Positions 7,920-12,122 of a stretch of DNA of 12,122 bases are shown piece after piece. The stretch comes from G039029935 sp039029935 (GTDB lineage Bacteria; Chloroflexota; Anaerolineae; Caldilineales; Caldilineaceae). Where the stretch lies: contig JBCCFC010000272.1 in NCBI GenBank assembly GCA_039029935.1, positions 1 to 12,122 of the forward strand, given 5' to 3'. The position numbers were made by a program, and so were the translations under genes. The notes below the pieces were generated by a model. That model was not told the origin of the DNA. It worked only from the letters and a program-made list of their open reading frames with translations, and searched no databases. Each line of letters begins with the position of its first letter. Position 1 is the stretch's first letter.

Positions 7920-9332
7920 CTAAAATACATCCGCCGCCAACACCTGCAACATCGCTTGAGGCGTCACCTGCCCAACCGCCGCAATCGCGGGCGCAAGACC
8001 ATGACGGTCCCACCAAAGAACATCGGCTGTACGGATTTCAGGCGTGGTATTGACAATGCCCTGCGCTGATGGTTGTCCAGTTTTTGGTGAACGGAAGCGG
8101 TCGAGTCCACGTATGCTAGGTGGTGCGATGGCATGTGGCGTCAATGAATCGCTGATGAGTTGGGCGGGCGGCCAGTAGGCAACGTTTGTGCTGGGGGAGG
8201 CGGCTAAATCGAGTGGTGGCTGGTAGTCTGGGAGTAGCCGTGAGCGTAGGTTGACGCCGCTAGGTTCTGATGGCCGATTGGGGTTGTGATAGACCATGCG
8301 CACGGTGCGCTGGTTCGCCGTTGCCCACACATGCAGCCACCAATTTGTGGTGCGATAGATGCCGTGCAGATAGGGTAAATTTTGATAGCGCATCCATGCC
8401 TGCACAAGCTGGGCAAAATTCCACTCCATGCTGTTGATCTGCGCCAGATAGGTTCCGCTGGCGGCCCATCGCTCGATTTGCGCAAACCCAGAGACACGCT
8501 GGCACAGCCGCCAATGATAGTAGCTGAGGGCATGGACCAACCCGCTGGGTTGCAACACACCAGGTTTGGGCAGGACATTGGCAACCGTTTCGGCATCAAA
8601 ATTCTCGTTGGCCGCCGTCAGTGTAGACTCAACGATGCCCGCTGCCCAGCGATTGCCTGCAAAAAAAAGTTTCGGATGTTGGTCAGGCGGCATCCGCAGC
8701 AGGGCTTCGACAACACGGTCGGTCAATGTTTGTAACGGTGCGGTTGCATGGGTGCTGGCGATATCATAGCCGCCGACAATCACCAACACATCGGCATTGG
8801 CTTTCTGTATATCGTTGGCTAATTGACGCGGTGTAATCTGCTGTTCCAAGTGCGTGATGCCAACCAACTGCGTCGGGCTACTGGCAAGCGTTTGTTGGGC
8901 GGCGGCAATGCTGACCGAGGGACTGACACCCATCAGCCAGGCGCGCAGATGAGGTTGCGGTGTTGCGGCAGCGACGACATGGCGAAACATTGGGGTTGCT
9001 AAACCATTGCCGGGTACAGGGTCTGTCGTGGCGTGTTCCATCAACGGGGCTGCATGGATATCATCCCAAAAGGGTCGCCCCATCTGCTTTCCTAAACGCA
9101 GACAAGCGCGCTCAATCTGTTGCAGCAATGTGGCTTGCCCATTATTTTGAAGCTGTTGCCACCCCACGAGGCGATACTGCCCATCATATCTATCGGTCAA
9201 CTGGGCTGCTGAATCGCCAGCAGGTGGAGGCGTAGCAGATGCATTGGCAATGGGTTCGAGCCAGCAGACCCGCACAACATCCAATTCAACGCCAATGACC
9301 AGAATGCTACCGTCAATTGATACGCTTAACAT
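7920..9332 (-). CDS. Divergent GlmL/MutL-like (ASKHA-type) protein
   Basis: This 470-residue soluble protein resembles the GlmL/MutL family, first known as accessory ATPases of glutamate mutase and related to hydantoinase A. The match rests on motif order. An N-terminal strand-turn SIDGSILVIG (5-14) falls where the family has its phosphate-binding D-I-G-S. Then come ADVLVIVGGYD (180-190), resembling the family's I-I-L-L-A-G-G-T-D, and LFFAGNR (222-228). NVLPKPG (252-258) resembles N-V-L-P-E-x-G. The later D-I-G-G-A-T-T-D phosphate-2 motif is not visible, and the first motif is altered, so nucleotide binding may be lost. No mutase subunit is in the window. I chose ATG 9332: it lies two bases after the upstream stop and has AGGA eight bases before it. 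ATG 9374 would overlap the upstream gene by 40 bases. It is the last gene of the minus-strand operon and ends 11 bases from the converging GT39 gene. Family membership is likely but not certain. Confidence 0.75.
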   Translation of the reverse strand: MLSVSIDGSILVIGVELDVVRVCWLEPIANASATPPPAGDSAAQLTDRYDGQYRLVGWQQLQNNGQATLLQQIERACLRLGKQMGRPFWDDIHAAPLMEHATTDPVPGNGLATPMFRHVVAAATPQPHLRAWLMGVSPSVSIAAAQQTLASSPTQLVGITHLEQQITPRQLANDIQKANADVLVIVGGYDIASTHATAPLQTLTDRVVEALLRMPPDQHPKLFFAGNRWAAGIVESTLTAANENFDAETVANVLPKPGVLQPSGLVHALSYYHWRLCQRVSGFAQIERWAASGTYLAQINSMEWNFAQLVQAWMRYQNLPYLHGIYRTTNWWLHVWATANQRTVRMVYHNPNRPSEPSGVNLRSRLLPDYQPPLDLAASPSTNVAYWPPAQLISDSLTPHAIAPPSIRGLDRFRSPKTGQPSAQGIVNTTPEIRTADVLWWDRHGLAPAIAAVGQVTPQAMLQVLAADVF

Positions 9333-9334
9333 AC

Positions 9335-10165
9335 CTACAATCCTGATATCTGCTGCCAGATTGACTCTGCCCATTGCCAGATGCCCGTCTGCTCCAAGCT
9401 GTAGACAAAGAATTCACCTCGTGCAATCAGCAGGCTAAAGCGCCCAGCGGCGAGGCGGGCAAAGACAACTCCCGCAGCCAGCCATAACATGCGTTGCCCC
9501 AGCCAGACACCCGCCCGTGATAGTGCGGGCAGCGGGGCTGGTAACTGACTGAGATGACGTTCGGGGTCTGTAAACAAATAGAGCAAGGCTGAGAGTGTCA
9601 CCAGCAGGGTAAACACCCCTAGTGCCAATTGGTCAATGGGTGCAAACCACTCAAAGCTGGTGTCGGCTGTGTGCCAAAAGAGCGGCACAAACGTCCCCTG
9701 CACCGTGCCTGTTATGGTGACGGCCAGCCCCATACCCAGTAAAAAGAGCACGGGAAATCGGCCCAAAAAATAGAGGACCCGTCGTAATGGCGAGCGCGTC
9801 CCTGTTTGTTGTGTGATCGGTGCATTTGCATTTTGAACAATGGTTCTATCGAGGGCGGCGACCACTAAAATGACACCCGAAATAAACAAAAACCATCGTT
9901 CTATGTCAATACCATTGGTTGAGTTGCTTAATTGCGGTTGAAACAGTGGCATAAAGAGACGGGGTTGTAGGATGTGCTGCACAACCAAGACGGCAAGGTA
10001 GCCTAAACTAGCCCCCACAAAGATGTATTGGGATAGGCGCGCCAAAAAATTATCTCGTAGCAGAATGCTAAAGATGCTTAATGAAAACAGTAATCCTAGC
10101 CATAACCCTACTGCGCCCATCGTTGAGGTGGATGGTAGCAGATAGGTTGGAATCAAATCAATCAT
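9335..10165 (-). CDS. Polytopic membrane protein of unknown function
   Basis: I do not recognise this 276-residue protein. It has about six hydrophobic segments suitable as membrane spans (roughly residues 16-35, 45-66, 90-106, 137-158, 175-198 and 220-240). A polar loop at about 108-129 ends in a basic patch (RSPLRR), which suggests a cytoplasmic side there. The last 35 residues contain an amphipathic, Trp-rich stretch. No catalytic or transporter motif stands out. The start is uncertain. ATG 10165 begins just before the first span and has GGGAAG 11 bases upstream. A TTG at 10219 would add 18 residues and lie only 3 bases after the preceding stop. Its stop is two bases from the start of the GlmL-like gene, so the two are probably translationally coupled. 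Its place between a zinc-ribbon membrane protein and a GlmL-like protein suggests it is an integral subunit of the same complex. Confidence 0.8.
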   Translation of the reverse strand: MIDLIPTYLLPSTSTMGAVGLWLGLLFSLSIFSILLRDNFLARLSQYIFVGASLGYLAVLVVQHILQPRLFMPLFQPQLSNSTNGIDIERWFLFISGVILVVAALDRTIVQNANAPITQQTGTRSPLRRVLYFLGRFPVLFLLGMGLAVTITGTVQGTFVPLFWHTADTSFEWFAPIDQLALGVFTLLVTLSALLYLFTDPERHLSQLPAPLPALSRAGVWLGQRMLWLAAGVVFARLAAGRFSLLIARGEFFVYSLEQTGIWQWAESIWQQISGL

Positions 10166-10222
10166 AATGAATGCTACTTCCCAGAATGGTACATACCCCT
10201 TCCTGGAAGTGTTTATCAAGCC

Positions 10223-11926
10223 CTACAACCAGCGATAAAGTGCCGCTAAATTTCCAAAAACAATGGTGACAAACAGCAGAATGTGTATCCAGTTTTGGAA
10301 AATTAGACGACGTGTCATCGTCTCTTCTACATGCCGAGAGAGCGGTTTTGCCTCTGGTTGACCTGTGCGAATTTGTTCATAGGCCAGTCCGCCATCAAAT
10401 CCGCTCACAATCCCGTGAATCTGCTGGCTATGCACATAGGGACGCAAAATTGGGTCGGCATCTGCGCTCGTGACAACCACAATGGGCAAGCCATTCAAGG
10501 TACGCACCTGTTCCAGCCACATCTGTGTATCCTCTGCCTGCGCCCCAAACACAATCGACAGCACAGGGTCCCTTATCTGTGCCGCATAGTCCGCTATCGC
10601 AGGACTTTCTGGTAAAATTGTATTTTGTGTAATCAGCACTGTCCGCCACTCTTGCCCAACCAGCGGCAAGGCAATGTTGCCACCGGGCAAATACCCACCA
10701 TTGAGCCAGAGTGTCTTTAACCGTGAAATCGACTGCAAAATGGTCGTGCCATCATCCGTTGTGGATGATGTTGTGGCGGACGCCTGTGTATTTGTGACTG
10801 GTGTACTTGCTTCAATATCACTTGCATCCACATCACTGGCATTCACGGTAAGCGACTCCGAGGCAACTAAATCCACCAAAAGCCGATTGAGCAGGTAATC
10901 AGCCGTTGCTGCCCCCGTTGGCAATGAACTGACCAACAATAACTGCACCTGCTGTTCTAAAAGATGCTGCAACACAGGCAACGCCACCAAATCAAGCTCA
11001 CCAGCCGTCGAAGGGTCATATGCCCAATAGATGAGTACCGTGTCATCTGTTTCCAAGGCATCAAGCGCATCATAGCTTTCTTTGACACCGGGCCATTCCT
11101 GCACTGTACCTGTCGGGATCACAGGGCGCAGCAGAATCACCAACCCAACCACAACCGCTATCACAAAGAATAGCCAAGGGATACGGAGCGCATAGGCTGG
11201 CTGGCGCGTCAACGGTGTGTGGGCGAGAGTTGGCTCTTGGCTCATCAGGTGTTGCACCCGTTGCAGTAGAGTACGGTCGAATGTTTGCGCTGGCTGAGAC
11301 GATGTCCCTGCACTCGCCAGACGTGCCGCCAATCCTTGACGAGGTGGCTCATGTGGTTGTGGTGTAGCCGTTGGGGTTGTTGCCAAATTCACAGGCTCCA
11401 GTAGCCCTTGTATGCCCCCAATCAAGCGACTTGGCAGAGGTGTGCTACTCTCTTCATCAGAAACGCTACCGTCAATGTCCAGCTCATTGACTGGTGGCTC
11501 TTGACCCGCCGGAACATCATCATCCAATAAATCCAAGTCATCCAACCCTGGTTTTAACCAAGGCTGTTGTTGCAATAAATTGGGGTCAACGGGCAGGCTG
11601 TCGTGGTAATCCTCATTATCAAGGATATACGCGTTGGGTACATTTGAGAGCGGCTCCTCTACCTCTGGTTCAGGAGACATCTCATCATCATCTAACCTGT
11701 TGCTGGCGACAGGTGCAGAAGATGCCTCATGGTCAAGAATTGTGCCACACCGATTGCAGTAATTGGCATCCGTACGGTTGGCTGTACCGCAATGAGGGCA
11801 GAAAATGGACCCGATCTGCTCTTCAACGCTATCATCATGCATGATCTCGCTGCGCGCTACCTCATTGCGCGTTACCTCATTGCGCGCTATCTCGTTGCGC
11901 GCTATCTCATCCCGACTCCAACTCAT
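10223..11926 (-). CDS. Zinc-ribbon membrane protein with extracytoplasmic alpha/beta domain
   Basis: This 567-residue protein has a clear domain order. Residues 5-29 are five-residue repeats of the type R-N-E-(I/V)-A. A zinc ribbon follows, with C43-P-H-C46 and C57-N-R-C60, ten residues between the pairs. Residues 65-240 are a long acidic, then Pro/Thr-rich linker, probably disordered. A membrane span lies at about 249-270, and a second at about 541-562 closes the protein. The region between should be extracytoplasmic. It looks Rossmann-like, with VLIYWAYDPSTAGELD (297-312), a GGYLPGG turn (410-416) and alternating strands to about 515, broken by a Ser/Thr/Asp-rich insert (357-393). From memory, similar YDPxTAGE-type domains occur in uncharacterised proteins, but I cannot name the family. 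ATG 11926 is 6 bases after the preceding stop and has only a distant G-rich site. ATG 11842 (Met29) would exclude the repeats and is a real alternative. Binding or regulatory roles for the ribbon are inference. Confidence 0.85.
   Translation of the reverse strand: MSWSRDEIARNEIARNEVTRNEVARSEIMHDDSVEEQIGSIFCPHCGTANRTDANYCNRCGTILDHEASSAPVASNRLDDDEMSPEPEVEEPLSNVPNAYILDNEDYHDSLPVDPNLLQQQPWLKPGLDDLDLLDDDVPAGQEPPVNELDIDGSVSDEESSTPLPSRLIGGIQGLLEPVNLATTPTATPQPHEPPRQGLAARLASAGTSSQPAQTFDRTLLQRVQHLMSQEPTLAHTPLTRQPAYALRIPWLFFVIAVVVGLVILLRPVIPTGTVQEWPGVKESYDALDALETDDTVLIYWAYDPSTAGELDLVALPVLQHLLEQQVQLLLVSSLPTGAATADYLLNRLLVDLVASESLTVNASDVDASDIEASTPVTNTQASATTSSTTDDGTTILQSISRLKTLWLNGGYLPGGNIALPLVGQEWRTVLITQNTILPESPAIADYAAQIRDPVLSIVFGAQAEDTQMWLEQVRTLNGLPIVVVTSADADPILRPYVHSQQIHGIVSGFDGGLAYEQIRTGQPEAKPLSRHVEETMTRRLIFQNWIHILLFVTIVFGNLAALYRWL
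10806..10850 (-). repeat. Three imperfect 15-bp repeats in the ectodomain linker
   Basis: On the plus strand the units are CTTGCTTCAATATCA, CTTGCATCCACATCA and the more diverged CTGGCATTCACGGTA. In the zinc-ribbon protein they encode VNAS-DVDAS-DIEAS (about residues 361-375). The units keep the reading frame and lie in a low-complexity insert within the extracytoplasmic domain. Confidence 0.65.
11851..11910 (-). repeat. Four tandem 15-bp repeats at the zinc-ribbon gene start
   Basis: Four adjacent units of the plus-strand form TGCGCG(C/T)TA(C/T)CTC(A/G)T lie at 11851, 11866, 11881 and 11896. They differ from each other at one to three positions, and degraded flanking copies are suggested on either side. 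The unit length is five codons, so gain or loss of units keeps the frame. If ATG 11926 is used they encode the N-terminal R-N-E-(I/V)-A repeats. If ATG 11842 is used they are leader sequence. Confidence 0.85.
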
Positions 11927-11932
11927 GGCGTT

Positions 11933-12121
11933 TTAGTCTCGACCCCCCATGATAAAGCGAATGCCAACAATCACCAACGCCACACTGCTGCCCATCACCA
12001 CACCACGCAGGGTTGCCATCACAGGTTGTGTCAACACCCAGTTGGCCGTTGTCTTGATGGCATCAGGCAGATAGCGGTTCACAATCGGTGTCTGAACCAG
12101 TAAAATCAACAATGCCCCTGT
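11933..12121 (-). CDS. C-terminus of a membrane protein, cut by the window edge
   Basis: The last 62 residues of a minus-strand gene are visible, ending in a TAA at 11935-11933; the start lies beyond the window. The fragment begins with the end of a hydrophobic span (GALLILLVQTPIV), then an amphipathic loop, then a second span (VVMGSSVALVIVGIRFIMG) and a short polar tail, GRD. It is therefore an integral membrane protein with its extreme C-terminus close to the membrane. Its stop lies 6 bases before the ATG of the zinc-ribbon gene in the same orientation, so it is almost certainly in the same operon. The promoter of the operon must be outside the window. Function cannot be judged from this part. 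Confidence 0.75.
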   Translation of the reverse strand, partial: TGALLILLVQTPIVNRYLPDAIKTTANWVLTQPVMATLRGVVMGSSVALVIVGIRFIMGGRD

Positions 12122-12122
12122 C

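Noticed and set aside
8382..8735. Open frame of 117 codons antisense to the GlmL-like gene
   Set aside because: The Arg/His-rich product is typical of antisense translation, and the sense gene explains the region.
9333..9374. ATG at 9374 as the start of the GlmL-like gene
   Set aside because: It forces a 40-base overlap with the preceding gene. ATG 9332 has an AGGA site at good spacing and follows the stop by two bases.
10166..10219. TTG start for the six-span membrane protein
   Set aside because: A TTG start has poor ribosome-binding context, although the 3-base gap to the preceding stop is attractive. ATG 10165 was preferred with limited certainty.

Overview
The window looks like chromosomal DNA of a member of the Chloroflexota (Chloroflexi). 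This is an inference from gene families, with no rRNA or marker gene to confirm it. The grounds are two adjacent multi-membrane-span GT39-type glycosyltransferases with large extracytoplasmic C-terminal regions, and a minus-strand cluster combining a zinc-ribbon membrane protein with a GlmL/MutL-like protein. Coding DNA looks close to balanced in GC by eye, while the first ~430 bases are clearly AT-rich.

Layout. Bases 1-438 hold no convincing gene but carry several short inverted repeats, an extended -10 promoter (TGG-TATAAT, 320-328) and a clear Shine-Dalgarno site. These serve a 403-aa secreted, probably lipid-anchored protein of unknown function (439-1650), which ends at a 21-bp perfect hairpin with a U-rich tail (terminator, 1702-1754). 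Next is a 1283-aa protein (1791-5642) that fuses a GT39 membrane glycosyltransferase to two PA14 domains and a six-repeat NHL beta-propeller. Its 3' end runs into an array of 7-bp repeats, followed by a 32-bp perfect inverted repeat with an A-rich loop (5714-5787). A second, conventional GT39 enzyme follows (5806-7908, 700 aa), with a different beta-rich ectodomain.

The plus-strand block converges, with an 11-base gap, on a tightly packed minus-strand operon. Read in its own direction, the operon has the C-terminus of a membrane protein (12121-11933, cut by the window edge), a zinc-ribbon protein with two membrane spans and an extracytoplasmic alpha/beta domain (11926-10223), a six-span membrane protein (about 10165-9335) and a divergent GlmL/MutL-like ASKHA-type protein (9332-7920). 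The gaps are 6, 57 (or 3 with a TTG start) and 2 bases.

How they may work together. The plus-strand enzymes probably transfer sugars from polyprenyl-phosphate donors onto cell-surface acceptors. The PA14/NHL part of the first would sit outside the membrane as a binding or docking platform. The minus-strand cluster looks like an uncharacterised membrane-associated complex: a cytoplasmic zinc ribbon, an external Rossmann-like domain, integral membrane partners and a cytoplasmic ASKHA-like subunit that appears to have lost some nucleotide-binding motifs. It is the best candidate here for an undescribed system; its function cannot be read from sequence alone.
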